Of a DNA stretch of 64,000 nucleotides, positions 35,001 to 47,074 are shown in pieces. The translations under genes and the position numbers were made by a program. A model generated the notes under the pieces. It searched no databases. It was not told the DNA's origin and saw nothing but the letters and a program-made list of their open reading frames with translations. How positions within the stretch are numbered: the stretch's first letter is position 1; each line of letters opens with the position of its first letter. The DNA comes from Lantana camara (taxonomy: Eukaryota > Streptophyta > Magnoliopsida > Lamiales > Verbenaceae): the NCBI GenBank assembly GCA_037501455.1, contig CM074862.1, positions 60,047,501 through 60,111,500 of the forward strand. The letters are read 5' to 3'.

Positions 35001-35235
35001 GGCATCTATGTGATCTATTCCCATCTCAGTAGAATCTTCCATCTCAGCAGAATGAATACACCTAGGGAGCTAACGACCAATCTTGTCTTGTCGTTTGTTA
35101 ACTCTAAACGACACCAAATCCTTCAACACTCACCGTTGGTTGTAGCTCGTTGCTTAAGTTAGCACCAACATGGTTACCTATCCACATCCCTTGAACTTGA
35201 TCGGATCTTATTTGATCAGATCCTTATACATTGGC

Positions 35236-35415
35236 TCGTTTCCATCAACAAGGTGACTACTTCCAAATAAACGAATCATCAAGGCGAAAGCTCATCAAAC
35301 TCCTTCAAATCGGTTCTACTTGCTCAGATTCTCCTCCATTGACTCATTTCCTTCAACAAGGTGACTACTTTCAGAGGAACGAATCCTCAAGGCGAAAATT
35401 CGTCAAACTTCATTT
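35236..35415. repeat. Short tandem duplication (about 110 bp) in F
   Basis: CAACAAGGTGACTACTT and AATCMTCAAGGCGAAA occur twice in the same order, about 109 bp apart. Confidence 0.85.
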
Positions 35416-35835
35416 TTCAATTGACTTTAAGATGGTAAGCCAATATAGCAATCTCGTTCCTTCAACTCTGAACCTTTTTATGAACATTGATCTTGGTAAA
35501 GAATCCTTTCATCTTCGAATTATGGGCTGTTTTTGTTGTAGTGCCAATAGGTAGTGTTGACGGAGGAAAATCTCAGTGTTGACTCAGAGGGTACCCTGAA
35601 ATTCAAACACTCAATTTGATGCATGCGGGTTAAAGATGCAAATGAAACATAACACGTATATCACGTAAATGTAACAATTAGTTGCAATTTATAAAGCACA
35701 TAAAATAAGATGTTGCATAATCAAAGTCATAATGTCCATACAATCATATAATCACGAAACAATTCATGTCGAAAGGTCAAAATATCAAGTCAAACAAATG
35801 CAATGCCGACTCAAGAGCTCGGTTTTGCAACCTAG

Positions 35836-35848
35836 AGCTTTGATACCA
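35836..35848 (-). promoter_or_regulatory. F primer-binding site (one mismatch)
   Basis: Element sense TGGTATCAAAGCT. The usual G at position 9 is A, a single mismatch to initiator tRNA-Met. It lies 8 bases from the LTR at 35857. Confidence 0.88.
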
Positions 35849-35856
35849 CTTAAGGA

Positions 35857-38800
35857 TGTAACACCCCAAAAGGAGGATGCCACATCCCCCGCACTAAGAC
35901 CCGGGCCCGATCACGAAATGGAAAGTCCATGCCTGAATCCGAATCATAGCGAACGGGAGACCAACTCACACACTAGGCTAGACGGATCTAACTTGACAAA
36001 CTCAGAGTGCGGAAGCAATTAAAACCAACAACAATAGATAGTTGAAGCATTTAAAACAAAACATGCAAAGCAGGTGATGGGTTCAACTAGCATAAATACC
36101 TAATCCCGAATCAATTCATAATCCAACATAATAAACAACATAAGCATCTTCATAATATCTAATAATATCCCAGTACCGGCTTACTAACCCCACACGGGTT
36201 TAAGTATAAGCAGATCATAAACATAATCTTCAAGTACGAAACATAATTATATAACGTAAGTAGAGTATGCGACAAATGCATCCTATCACCAACTAGACTG
36301 ACAAGTGTGACTCAGAGGACTCACTTTCGCCTAGCTCAATCCCAAAAGAAACCTACAAACTAAAAGATAAAATGAGGGGGTCAGTCAACTGACTGAGTGA
36401 GGGGGCTAACGTACACCCACAATATATATATATACAGAGCACAACACATATCAAAAGGGTGGACTCACGAACCTGGAATAGGTGTTGCATACCAAAGCGT
36501 TGCAAATCAAAACCCAAATATATATGTATACTTAGAAAACATTTTCAGAAACTCTATTCCGATTCATAATTCCCATAACATATCATATCATGTGCTCGGC
36601 GAGTAAGAGCTTCCAACCTCAACTCCTCATATCATAACAAAACAGAAATAACATACCAACCTCAACTCTGGGTGATAGTAGGGTTGCGCGACCCTAACCA
36701 TCTAGATAGTCGAGGGGAGTGCTAATGCTACTCAAACTCTCAGGACTCCTTTTCCCAACCAAACCTCCTGGTGGGTCCCGATACATCCTCTTCATACAGA
36801 TGGAGACTACGCACAGGCCGAGCCCTGACGGCCCTATACCGTCCCAGGGATTCCTTACCCGTAGCTCCTGGGCCCCAGAACAGAACAGAACAGAACATAC
36901 GGCAATCTTTCATGGTAATCTCGCTACAGAATCAACACAAAAATGGGTTTTCCAAAATAGCTTACATATGCCTCAAAAACTGGTTTTTATATATATATAT
37001 ATATATTCCCACGCTGCGGGGATAGCCCGCCCACGCAGGACTCACGCACTTATATTCCCACGCTGCAGGGATAGCCCGCCCACTCAAGAATGCAAGCATA
37101 AGATCATAAAAATATCATATTCAACACATACATATTTATAGTAGGGTATACTCGCATGCAAGGATAGAAATCATCGTGTAAAGGCCATAGGTCGCTTAAC
37201 TATACAAAATCCTAAACCTCACCTGAGAAACGACGAGACGCAGAAACTGAGAAGACGAATGCATACTCGATCAGGTTGTCTCCACTCTGGAGATTACTGT
37301 AGAGAAAAGGGAATACAGTACACTCATGAGACAAAGACTCAGACATGAACCACAAAGACGCACGACGATGATTATGAGTCGATGTGAAGTATTACGAAGT
37401 GTTATGTTATATAATTATGAAATGTCATATATTGTAATGAGCAAGTTCTTGTGCACAACTAATGTCTCATACAGTCGAAAATTCAAATAACACGTATCAT
37501 ACAAGTCAATTAATACATACCAACAAATCCCAAACAACACACGAGAGATCCTATTTACAATAATTATACCATTAAAACAATTTAGTATACATCCAACTGG
37601 TTCGCATTTCAACTCAACTTAATATATAATATATGCTTAGTAATTATCTAACTTGTATACATATATACACGGATGCAGCACATGCACAAACTCATAATTA
37701 ATGTACTTTGCAGATTAATTCAAAACAAAATCAAGCATGACATTAAAATCATCATTCATAGATCTTATTTCCAAAGCACCTTAAATATATTTATCAACAC
37801 TTACACAAGACTATACCACACGCACACCTAATTCACAAATAATTTCAATTTAATTAATACCACAACATATTCATACAATTAGCAGGTTAAATTAAAACTA
37901 ATTCAGGCACCCTTTAATCAAAAAAATATATTAAATTACAAGCTCCAATTTCAAAACATATAAGTTGATTCATAAGCTAAAGATATTATGCATATATTAT
38001 TATATACAAATTGCATATGCACTCACGGCACATATACATAATCACCTTTACAATTTCCCAAATTCAAACATAAGGTAGGTATGATTATATATAAGCATAT
38101 ACATGGATACACTAAACCAAATACAACCATTAAATTATCAAAACCAAGTCCATACAATTAATATAGTGGCCCACCAGTTAACGTCATGACAAATTACTCC
38201 ATTAATTCATAATGCAACTCATTGTAATTTAATTCAAGATTCCAACAATCACAATTATTCTCATCATCAATGTATATATTATAATTTCACAATTAATGAC
38301 TATGAAAATACAACCATATAAAACGCACCACTCAACGTAATTGACCAACAATTAAATCGATCCTCAATAAATAAATTTGTAAATCACAGTTCCATATTAA
38401 AAGCCCAAATCATACGTTACAATTTCTGCATCAAAGTAACTTACACACACAATTATCCATATGCAGAACATAGGGTGCTGGGCTGCGGCTTACATAGGTA
38501 TATTAAATGAAAGGAATGCCCGACTGGGTGAAGGGTTGTTATCTTGCTGAAGATAAAGAACGCCGGACTGGAGCAAAAGGTGAAGGAGCTCGCTGGAGCT
38601 GGAGTAATCGGCAACAATAGTAACCGACGATGAAGGAGCTCGGTGATAACTTTCGCCCCTCTTCAGATCTAGACAGAAAGGGAAGACGATCCAGCGAGAG
38701 ATTGAGAAGGTGGTTGTGGTTCCTGGAGGTGGTTCGCCGGAAAGGGAGCTGATTTGAGGGGGTGGCGTGAGGCCGAGAATGGTGGTTGGCGGCGGTTGTC

Positions 38801-39557
38801 AGAGTTGTGACCAACGATGGTGGGCTCTTGGCTGAAGCAACGGCGGCACGTGAGATTGTAGTGGTGGTTCTGGGATGGTGGTGAGTCACCGACGAGAGGG
38901 AGAGAGATGGTGGTCGGCGATTGAAGGTGGTGGGGTGGCCGATGGCGGAACTCCGCCGGTGGGGGGAGAAATCAGAGGCTGCGCAGCCGTCTCGGTTGAG
39001 AGGAGAAAGGAATGAAGGATGGCTGCTATCAAATAGGGTTTGGCTTATAAATTGGGTCTCAAATCTGAAAATTGCAATTAGGCCCCTCGAGAGTTTAAGT
39101 CGTTCGATTGAGTCCCCAAGTTTCCATACAAAGTTAATTAAGTGCAATTCAAATATTTAAAATTACAAAAGCAGCCCCACAAGAAATTCAATTATGCAAT
39201 TGAGTCCACAGATTTTAGGTAAGTTCAATTACATCCACATTATAGAGTTTAGGATTATAAAATCAGCCCCCAAGGTTTAAAGTACTATCCAATTAAGTCC
39301 AATTAGAGATCTTAAAATTATAAAAACAACACCAACGTTTAGTATTTACAAATTAACCCACACAATCAAATTAAAGAGCAAATAGGTACTAAACAAATAT
39401 TTTAATTAAGCCCACATATTTCATAAGATTGCGATTGAGTCAAGTAAACAATTAAAACATAAATAAAGCAATTCAAACACAAGAAGAGTTAAATAAATAA
39501 CAATCTAATCGCACGAAAACGACATCGTATCTTGCTCCGAAAATGCGGGGTGTTACA
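35857..39557 (-). repeat. F 5' LTR (3701 bp)
   Basis: Intact partner of 28811-33179 without the LINE. It has the branch-point hairpin at 36381-36396, the 33-bp repeats near 37007-37090, the LINE empty site at 37829-37845 and an open 202-codon frame at 38539-39147. Confidence 0.95.
38539..39147 (-). CDS. 202-codon ORF in the leader part of the F LTR; uncertain gene
   Basis: An uninterrupted minus-strand frame in element sense. It begins MHLINFVWKLGDSIERLKLS, followed by a Ser/His/Arg/Thr-rich body and ending SLSSAR just before the predicted splice donor at 38493. I recognise no domain. Composition follows the C-rich strand of a GGTGG-rich tract, which opens frames by chance. The copy in the 3' LTR has one in-frame TAG (32449-32451) and is otherwise open. 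It might be a leader exon with coding capacity, a captured exon, or an accident of composition; I favour the last. Confidence 0.25.
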   Translation of the reverse strand: MHLINFVWKLGDSIERLKLSRGLIAIFRFETQFISQTLFDSSHPSFLSPLNRDGCAASDFSPHRRSSAIGHPTTFNRRPPSLSLSSVTHHHPRTTTTISRAAVASAKSPPSLVTTLTTAANHHSRPHATPSNQLPFRRTTSRNHNHLLNLSLDRLPFLSRSEEGRKLSPSSFIVGYYCCRLLQLQRAPSPFAPVRRSLSSAR

Positions 39558-39562
39558 ATTGG

Positions 39563-40719
39563 TCCTACACGCTCTATGATTTTAAAAGGTCCTATGTATT
39601 TGATATTCACTTTTAAAAATACTTGGTCGCTTACTGCAAATTCTATATCCTTCCTTCGAGTATCGGCGTAACTCTTCTGCCTATCTTGAGCTGCTTTCAT
39701 TTTCTAATCTTTTCTGTAGATTTCGCTATCCATTTTCTAATGGTTTTCCTGGTATCCCCTCTTTCAGTTGCTTTAGTTTCTTCTATATCCCAGTATAACG
39801 GTGACCTACATTTCCTTCCATATAAGGCTTCATAAGGTGCTTCTTGGATCGATGCTTGATAACTATTGTGGTACGCAAATTCCACAAGAGGTAAACATTC
39901 TTTCCAGTCCTCTTGAAAATGTAAGGCACAAGCTCGCAACATATCCTCTAGATATTTGATCGTCCATTCTGATTGACCATCGGTCTGAGGATGTGCGGCT
40001 GAACTAAAATGTAGCTTTGTCCCCATTGTTTCTTGAAGACTTTGCCATAACTGTGAAGTGAATTTTGGATCTCTATCGGAAACTATACTAATAGGTACAC
40101 CATGTAACCTCATAATCTCTTTCTGATACAGCTTTGCCAGAGAACCGACCTTATCAGTAGTCTTGACTGGTAAGAAATGTGCAGACTTAGTCAACCGATC
40201 AATGATAACCCATATACTATCATATCCTCCTTTAACTTTTGGCAAGCCCGTGATAAAATCCATAGTGACTTGTTCCCATTTCCAAGTAGGGACTGGTAGT
40301 GGTTGTAACTTTCCTCCGGGTTTCTGGTGGTCTGCTTTGACTTGCTGACACATCAAACACTTTTTGACATAGCTAGCAACCTCTCGTTTCATTCCATTCC
40401 ACCAGAAATGTGTCTCGAGATCGTGATACATCTTGGTTCCTCCTGGATGTATCGTATATCGAGTCTTATGTGCCTCATCCAAAATTTCTTTTTGAATTGC
40501 AGGAGGTACACAGACTCGGCCTTTATATCTCAGGATCCCATGGTTATCTGTTGTGAATTTGGTCTCAATATCCTTTTCCTTGGAATTGAGACATTTCTTG
40601 ATCCACTCATCCTGTGCTTGGACTTCCCTAAGTCTTTCTTTTAATGGAGAGGATATCACTATATTGGCCAGTTGGGATTTCGAAATGACAGTTATGGGTT
40701 TTCTTCTTCCGTCTAATGC
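39563..40719 (-). pseudogene. G pol: integrase
   Basis: The zinc-binding region is complete (HKTRYTIHPGG ... CLMCQ). The catalytic triad is visible in MDFITGLPKVKGGYDSIW, SDRDPKFTS and QTDGQSEWTIKY. The C-terminal module starts at about 39700 (MKAAQDRQKSYADTRRKD) in a different frame, so a small indel occurred near 39699. A TAA at 40720-40722 separates it from RNase H in the same frame. The 3' end continues at 28805 beyond element F. Confidence 0.9.
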
Positions 40720-41985
40720 TTATAGACTGGATTTTCGGTTTAAGGCATCTGCCTCTACTTTGGGTTTTCCTGGATGGTACTGGATTTTACAGTCGTAGTC
40801 TTCTAGAAATTCCATCCATCTTCTCTGTCTCATATTCAACTCTTTTTGAGTGAATAAATATCTCAAACTTTTATGGTCGGTAAAGACTTTAAAAGTTACC
40901 CCGTATAGATAGTGCCTCCACTTAGCTAAGGCGAATACAATCGCAGCTAACTCCAAATCGTGTGTGGGGTAATTCTCTTCACGGGGCTTAAGTTTCCTTG
41001 AGGCATAGGCTATAACCTTACCATTTTTCATTAGAACACACCCTAATCCTTCTTTGGATGCATCCGTATAAACTAAATAACCTTCTTTTCCTTCAGGTAA
41101 GGCTAATGCTGGGGCAGACGTCAATCTTTGCTTCAATTCTTGAAAACTTCGTTCACATTTTTCTGTCCATTGGAATTTTCCTTCCTTCTTAGTTAACTGG
41201 GTAAGAGGCGCTGCTATCTTGGAGAAATCTTTTACAAACCTCCTGTAATATCCGACAAGTCCTAGAAAACTTCTTACTTCTGATGGATTCTTTGGCGTTT
41301 GCCAATTTATCACAGTTTTAACCTTTGAAGGGTCTACTTCTATTCCAGAACCGGACATTATATGTCCAAGGAAGGACACTCTTTCCAACCAAAATTCACA
41401 CTTGCTGAACTTCGCGTATAACTTGTGATCTCTTAAAGCTCTTAACACTTTACGAAGGTGTTCAGCATGTTCCTTTGGGGTTCTTGAGAATACCAGAATG
41501 TCGTCAATAAAGATGACCACAAACTGGTCCAAATATGGTCGGAACGTTTGGTGCATTAAATCCATGAATGCAGCCGGGGCATTGGTTAAACCAAAAGGTA
41601 TTACTACAAATTCGAAGTTACCATAACGGGTATTAAAAGAAATCTTCAGAATGTCCTCCTTTTTAATCCTCAGCTAATAATACCCTTGCCTTAAATCCAA
41701 CTTGGAGTACACTCTGGATCCTTGAAGAATATCAAACAGTTCCTCAAAATGGGGGAGAGGGTATTTGTTCTTGATGGTCATACGATTGAGTTCTCGATAA
41801 TCGATACACAATCGCAATGATCCATCTTTCTTTTTGATAAATAGTACAGGCGCTCCCCATGGGGATGTGCTAGGATGGATGTATCCTAAAGCTAACAACT
41901 CATCAAGTTGTTTTCTCAATTCTTGGAGCTCAGCTGGAGCCATTCGATAAGGTGTTTTAGATAATAGCTCAGCTCCAGGACTAAG
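40720..41985 (-). pseudogene. G pol: reverse transcriptase and RNase H
   Basis: Reverse transcriptase motifs include [34 protein letters not shown] and FIDDILVFS. RNase H shows [28 protein letters not shown] and [12 protein letters not shown]. An in-frame TAG at 41674-41676 interrupts the polymerase after KLDLRQGYY; it fits C-to-T change of a glutamine codon. A frameshift near 41980-41990 separates the N-terminal linker. Domain order and length match B closely. Confidence 0.9.
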
Positions 41986-42600
41986 TCGATTACAAATTCG
42001 AGTTCCCTGTCAGGAGGTAATGAATTCAGATGTTCACGAAAGACATCAGTGAATTCTTTTACTACCTCTACCTCCTCAATCTTGAGCTGATCCTTGGGAC
42101 TATTCAACAGATAGGTAATGAATCCGGTAGCTCCATTACCCACTAACCTCTTCGCTTCTGCCGCTATAACCAATGATATTGGTTCTATCTTACTTTCTGA
42201 TCCAGGACTGTCACCTGTTCCTAGGGTGACTCTTTTCTTGAAACAATCCAGCTTAATGAGCATGGTACTTACTGAGCCAATCCATTCCCAGAATAATTCC
42301 ATATCTTGACATCGGTAATTCTATAAGATCTATCGGGTAGTATTGGGTACCAATCCGTATAGGACAGCGTTTATATCCTCTATCCGTAGTAAAGCAAGCT
42401 CCCAAAGGAGAACTTACTTTGAGCATATAAGGTAACGATTCAAGTGGAAAATTGAAATGCGCACATAATTGAGATGCAATAAATGAATGCGTGGCGTCAG
42501 GATCATATAAAGCGGTAACTGGTGTGTTTAGAATGTGTACCGTACCTTCAACGACCTTGGTGGGACCGGGATCCTCACTGCCTTCTATAGCATAAGCGTG
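41986..42600 (-). pseudogene. G pol: protease region
   Basis: On the minus strand a protease core LYDPDATHSFIAS is visible at about 42475-42515, with the catalytic aspartate but a DPD in place of DSG. GIILGMDW follows near 42280. An indel near 42258 shifts the frame before the linker (IKLDCFKKRVTLG). It is joined to gag through a TGA at 42601-42603. Confidence 0.82.
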
Positions 42601-43598
42601 TCACTTAACTACAGTCTTCCCAGGGCCTTTTGCTGGAGCCTTTCCTCTACCCCACTGCTTCGGTCCTTTTGGACAATCAGGAAATTGATGATCAGGATTC
42701 CCACACCATCTACATACACCAGCCTTCCTACGACAATCCTTCTCAGTATGTCTACGCCTCTGACAATATTCGCAAACAATTTCTTCTTGGGGTTTTGAGA
42801 ATGTCGGTTGTGGTCGGGACCAGGATTGAATTGGCTTCTTTCCTGGATTTGGTTTTATCGGTCCAGCAGGTCGTTTGGATCCCTGAGTTGGCTTGTAGAA
42901 GGATCCAGGATGGCTATTAGCTATACGACCCTCTTTGTGTGTAGCCTCTGTCTTCATAGCCGTTTCCACAGCCTTAGTATAGATTTCCAACTCGAATGGA
43001 GCCAAAGCCCACCTAAGATCCGACTTAAGTTCGTTGATGAATCGCTGGGTTTTTCGACGTTCATCATGAAGAATGTGTGGGGTATATTGGGTCAATCGGA
43101 TAAATTTAGCTTCGTACTCAGCTACTAACATATTCCCTTGTACTAATTCCATGAATTCTGCTTCTCGAGCATCCCTAACTACTTGAGGGATATATTTGTT
43201 TTGAAACACTCTGACAAAGTCTACCCACCTATATAATTAACTTCATCTTCAGCCCAGACACGCTTGATATAATTCCACCAACTTAACGCCGCCCCTTCTA
43301 AGATAAAAACTGCAGACTGGATTCTTTCTGGCTCTTCTGGAGAAATACCCATGGCTTCGAAGATCTTTTCTATACTAGCTATCCAACTTTCAGCTTTTAC
43401 ATCGCTGGGCTCTCCAAAGAACTTTGGCGGGTTTATTCGTAGAAATTTCTCCAGGGTCTTTTCATTATTTCCCTTCGTTCCATTAGTACAAGGTTGCATT
43501 ATCTCTATAAAAGCATCTACTAATTCAGAGTTTTCACCTGCTGAGGATGCACGTTCTCTAGGGGGAGTGATGTCTTGGGCAGCTCTTTGAGGAGACAT
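42601..43598 (-). pseudogene. G gag
   Basis: Starts at ATG 43598 (MSPQRAAQDITPPRERAS). The capsid domain shows FILEGAALSWWNYIKR, then the frame shifts near 43226. It resumes with FQNKYIPQVVRDAREAEF, a basic linker and two perfect zinc knuckles, CEYCQRRRHTEKDC and CRWCGNPDHQFPDC. In B and A the first knuckle is damaged; here both keep all four ligands. The TGA at 42601 ends the frame just before the protease. Confidence 0.9.
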
Positions 43599-44105
43599 AT
43601 TGATTTGCAGTTGCTTTATAAGGAATATAATGCATGGTGGTTAAGAATGTGTTGCATATAATCACATAAATACATGTTTCAAATAATATCAAACAGTAGG
43701 TATCATATTACACAGATTTAGTAAAGTAAAGCGCAAAATTTGAACATAACAGCAAGTAAAAAGTGCAAGAAAGTAAAATACTCACTCGCGGTCCTGCTGG
43801 TATCTTGAAGCAATTCTAACTCATAATTCAATAAATATGAAAGTAGTAAATGTGAGACAAGAATATAACTGCAAAAGTGGGTTATATATATATGCATCAA
43901 GTTTGAGAGCTACAACTACAAAAAACAAAATGGGGTGGACCTGATCTATGTCAAGTTACACCCTACAAAGCTCTCAACTCACTCATATCTGTCAGGCTAG
44001 CTGTGTCAACTGCTACGTCAAAAGGGAAGGTCCTCTACTGACTGACCTGCACAACCTCCCACTGATACTACTCCTATATGTACCAAGCTCCATAAAACCC
44101 TCTGT
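43599..44105 (-). other. Non-coding spacer between extra ORF and gag in G
   Basis: AT-rich, about 500 bp. No convincing frame, repeat or RNA signal seen. Confidence 0.6.
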
Positions 44106-44767
44106 TTAATCATGCTGGTCACCATCCACAACCTCGCCCCGAATAGGACTCCATCCGTCACCCTGCTGCTCCTCGGAACCCTGTTCCTCCTCCTCAGAAC
44201 CCTACTCACCCCCTGCATCACCTCTGGGCTCCTCCTCCTCAGGCTCAGCTGCAGCCTCCTGATCCTCTATCTCCTGGACAGCCTGTAAACCTGTCAGATG
44301 ATAGGCACTGGAAAGGCGGTCCCGAATGCAAGAGCGGTAGCGTTGATGTAAAGTCTGAGCGGCATTCCTAGCAATAGTTATAGAAGCTAGATCCTCCTGT
44401 AGAGCTGCCACCTGTGCCACAAGATTGGCGTTCTCCTGCTCCAACTTGGATGTCTGCTGCTGGGCAAAGTTCCTAGTCACAGCATTCTGTAGGGCTAACT
44501 CATGATGCCTAGTAGACTCCAACTGATACTCACGCGCCATCTGAGCTTCCATATAATATGCATCTCGCTCTACTCAAGTATGTGCACTAAACGGTTCGGA
44601 TAACCATACCCAACTCTACCTCCCCTACCTCCACGAACTACATGGCTCGCCCTCTGCCAAGTGTAATAACGAGTAGGGTTCTCACGGCGAGATACTGCTA
44701 TGATGTGTGGAGCTTCATACTCCTCAAGCTAGGTGTGATGTGGGTTCCCGTGTTCCTGATTCTCCAT
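44106..44767 (-). pseudogene. Extra ORF upstream of G gag: coiled-coil protein with acidic tail (unknown function)
   Basis: Same strand as gag, starting at ATG 44767, about 100 bp after the PBS, and ending at TAA 44106-44108: roughly 220 codons. The N-terminal part includes the Gly/Arg-rich RASHVVRGGRGGRVGYGYP. A long helical segment follows, with LEQENANLVAQVAALQEDLA showing heptad spacing, then an acidic tail (AAAEPEEEEPRGD, EEEEQ, EEQQ). It is broken by TAG at 44729-44731, TAG/frameshift near 44570 and TAG at 44202-44204. Codon reading stays coherent across the breaks, which argues for a former gene. I do not recognise the family. B has no such ORF: its gag begins 195 bp from the PBS. Confidence 0.6.
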
Positions 44768-44867
44768 TGTTCTATAAAGAAACACTTAGAGTGAATTCTA
44801 AGGTTCAAGTACAAAATGAGCATTCTCCCAGCATTTATAGGTTAAGTCTCCCCTTAACCTAACCTGA

Positions 44868-44880
44868 TGCTCTGATACCA
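44868..44880 (-). promoter_or_regulatory. G primer-binding site (initiator tRNA-Met)
   Basis: Element sense TGGTATCAGAGCA, 8 bases from the 5' LTR at 44889. Confidence 0.92.
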
Positions 44881-44888
44881 CCTCAAGC

Positions 44889-44952
44889 TGTAGCGCCCCC
44901 TAACACTACAACTCTCGCACCGTACTACCCTCGAGTGGATGTGAGACCTAGC
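44889..44952 (-). repeat. G 5' LTR, first 64 bp in window
   Basis: Reverse complement of the last 64 bases of solo LTR C (GGGGCGCTACA end, GGATGTGAGACCTAGC block). Cut by the H array; the rest must lie beyond 64000. Confidence 0.88.
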
Positions 44953-45308
44953 TGTAGCACCCTTCACGTATGGATGCCACACCCCCGCACTATAGGTTGA
45001 TCCACATACGAAATGGATAACCCGTACATGAATCAACCTATAGCGAACGGGTGACAACAAAATGAATAACTGGCTAGCTAGGCGGGACTAACTCAACTCC
45101 AACTACTACAATCAATATATAATATAAACGAACATAAACATTTTCGTTGATCATTAGATATACATGCATATCAATACATTATCATCTCCAAAATACATAA
45201 CATATCCTAATAGATCATAAGTAACAATACATGAAAGTGCAGTATGCTAGACTCGACGAGAAAACTGGACACGACTCTGACTCCCACCTAGCACGCACTT
45301 GCAAGAAC

Positions 45309-47074
45309 CTGAAAGGTGGAGGCGTCAGTCTATAAAGACTGAGTGAGGGGTTTAAATAAATATTAGCGCAGATAACATGCAAGTTATAATCTTGGGTAAG
45401 GTTTTATAACTGAAAGTAATATAAGTTCAAGATGTAATACACTTTGCCCGAGATTACAACTATCAATATTAAACACTTTAATCACTTTCATGCTTTCAAT
45501 CAGTTGCCCTGGCGAGTAAGGGCAATTCTCCAACCTTACACCAACAGTGAACATTACATGCTTGTTTAATTATCATGTGATCATGCAATTCAATTATAGT
45601 GCACACGTATCAATTTCATGAACTCCTTTACTCCGGGGTGATGGTGGGTTTGCAAGGCCCTAACCATCCATGCTATGTACGTCAGGAACATGACTCCCAC
45701 GTACGGGATTCCTTTCTCCACCAAACCTCCTGGTGGATTCGGGGGTCATCCCAATGATGAGGGAAGTGCAGAGTTACCCGTCAGCCCTATGCTTTCCCGG
45801 TTGGATCATACACTAACCCTCAGGCCCAAAAGTGTTATCATGTTACACGCCATTACACAAACACAGTCTAATCACGCTACATGCATAGCTTTGCATGAGC
45901 GTGACTTGCTTGCAATCACTTGAACGATTCAATCACGGTACATGCATTGCTTTGCATGACCATGACTTGCTTGCTAATCACTTGAAAGTTTAGAAATGAT
46001 TATAGAGATATATATATATATACACACCTTTTAGCCCAAAACTTGACATAAGGGTTATACGGGGTCGTTATACTTAGGAATTAAACCTCACCTGACAGGC
46101 GACACGACAACTCAAGGATGCATAAACGTGCTCAGTTGATCAAAATCTCCGCTTTGGAGAAGAACTGGACAAGAAACGGGACATTGTGCACTCGTGAGAC
46201 AATAACTCAATAATGATACCAAAATGTGATGCACGGCATAATCAGAATCAATATGTCATGTAATAACACTTAAGGAATGTCAATTAAGAGCCTAATTATC
46301 ACTAAACCAAGTTTACAACTCATATAAGTTACATACGGGAGCCAAGGAAGTGAAAAGAATGCAATAACAGAGGTTTTGGCAAGGTTTGGCAAAAGTCGGT
46401 AATTTTCGAAAATGCGCACACTGTAGAAAACCTGGGATAACTTGAGTTCTAGAAGTTAGAATTAAGTTCTGTTTATTGGGTGTAAAACTAGACATATAGA
46501 CCTTTCCAACGCTATATGACACGTTTTCTAGTTCAAGTGAAAATGGCGTAGGTTCGAAGTTGGATAAAATGCAGATTACGAAGGGGTCGCGGGCGCGACC
46601 ATTTTTACTCTATTTTTGGTCGTGGCCGCGAACTAATTTTTCATGAATTTTCATGTAATTTTTCAAAAAATTGAAAGTTGGCCAAAATTGGGTCGCGGGC
46701 GCGACCTTCAAATTATGCAGAAAAAAGAAGAGCAAAAAACAAGGGATGTCTCGGCCAAATATCAAAACAACCCAAATCAACCATTTTTATGAACCAAAAT
46801 GAAGGATTTCTGGTAATTCACATGCATACATGTTCAAAGTATCATAAAGTTCCAAATAAACACTTAAATCACACCAAATTATCAAAGATCACAAGCTTCA
46901 AGTTCATGTATGAATTCATCATATGAGCTCAAATTCTTCAACAATTCATGCATCTCTTCAAGTTATAATCACATATTCATACTTCAAACAACATATAATC
47001 CACTTATTCCATGAAATCATAGACCCTAGCTTCCATGAAAATGATCAAGAACCACATCTCATGCATACACTAAC
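45309..47074 (-). other. Predicted LTR intron of H (LTR 1 copy, 1766 bp)
   Basis: Donor CGAG|GTTAGT; acceptor CCACCTTTCAG|GTT; CTGAC branch point 18 bases upstream within a perfect 7-bp hairpin. The copy in LTR 2 runs 60441 to 58627. Confidence 0.5.
46585..46706. repeat. GGTCGCGGGCGCGACC palindromes in H LTR 1
   Basis: Copies at 46585-46600, 46618-46633 (decayed) and 46691-46706. LTR 2 keeps copies at 59951, 60024 and 60058. Combined spacing is about 33, 73 and 34 bp. Confidence 0.88.

Larger units (their letters stand above)
33216..35835 (-). other. F internal region, no protein-coding content seen
   Basis: 2.6 kb between the pre-PPT stem-loop and PBS. It contains the hairpin array (33503-33905), then unique AT-rich sequence, an imperfect duplication of about 280 bp (34453-35000) and a second of about 110 bp (35236-35415). 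A plus-strand frame at 35231-35554 merely translates the second duplication and lies antisense to the element, so I do not call it a gene. Confidence 0.8.
28811..39557 (-). mobile_element. Element F: large non-autonomous LTR element without coding region
   Basis: Minus-strand element of 10.7 kb with LTRs at 28811-33179 and 35857-39557, PPT at 33180-33194, PBS at 35836-35848, and target duplication ATTGG at 28806-28810 and 39558-39562. The 2.7-kb internal region contains no gag or pol. It fits the description of a large retrotransposon derivative that needs proteins from another element. The LTRs are about 3.7 kb once the LINE insertion is discounted. Confidence 0.95.
591..44952 (-). mobile_element. 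Element G: old Ty3/Gypsy chromovirus, the host of the whole nest
   Basis: G is a minus-strand chromovirus broken into pieces by later insertions. Its 3' LTR is at 591-2410, 25337-25439 and 28390-28464, the PPT at 28465-28479, pol and gag at 28493-28805 and 39563-43598, an extra ORF at 44106-44767, the PBS at 44868-44880, and the first 64 bases of the 5' LTR at 44889-44952. The pieces join across A (TSD TAGGG), D (TSD ACTA plus A or T) and F (TSD ATTGG), which proves the order of events. The LTR resembles solo LTR C, so C and G are members of one family or of sister families. Both outer ends lie outside the window. Confidence 0.85.

Noticed and set aside
35231..35554. Plus-strand 107-codon frame with an internal repeat
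   Set aside because: It translates a 110-bp DNA duplication and is antisense to element F. The repeat explains the apparent pattern.
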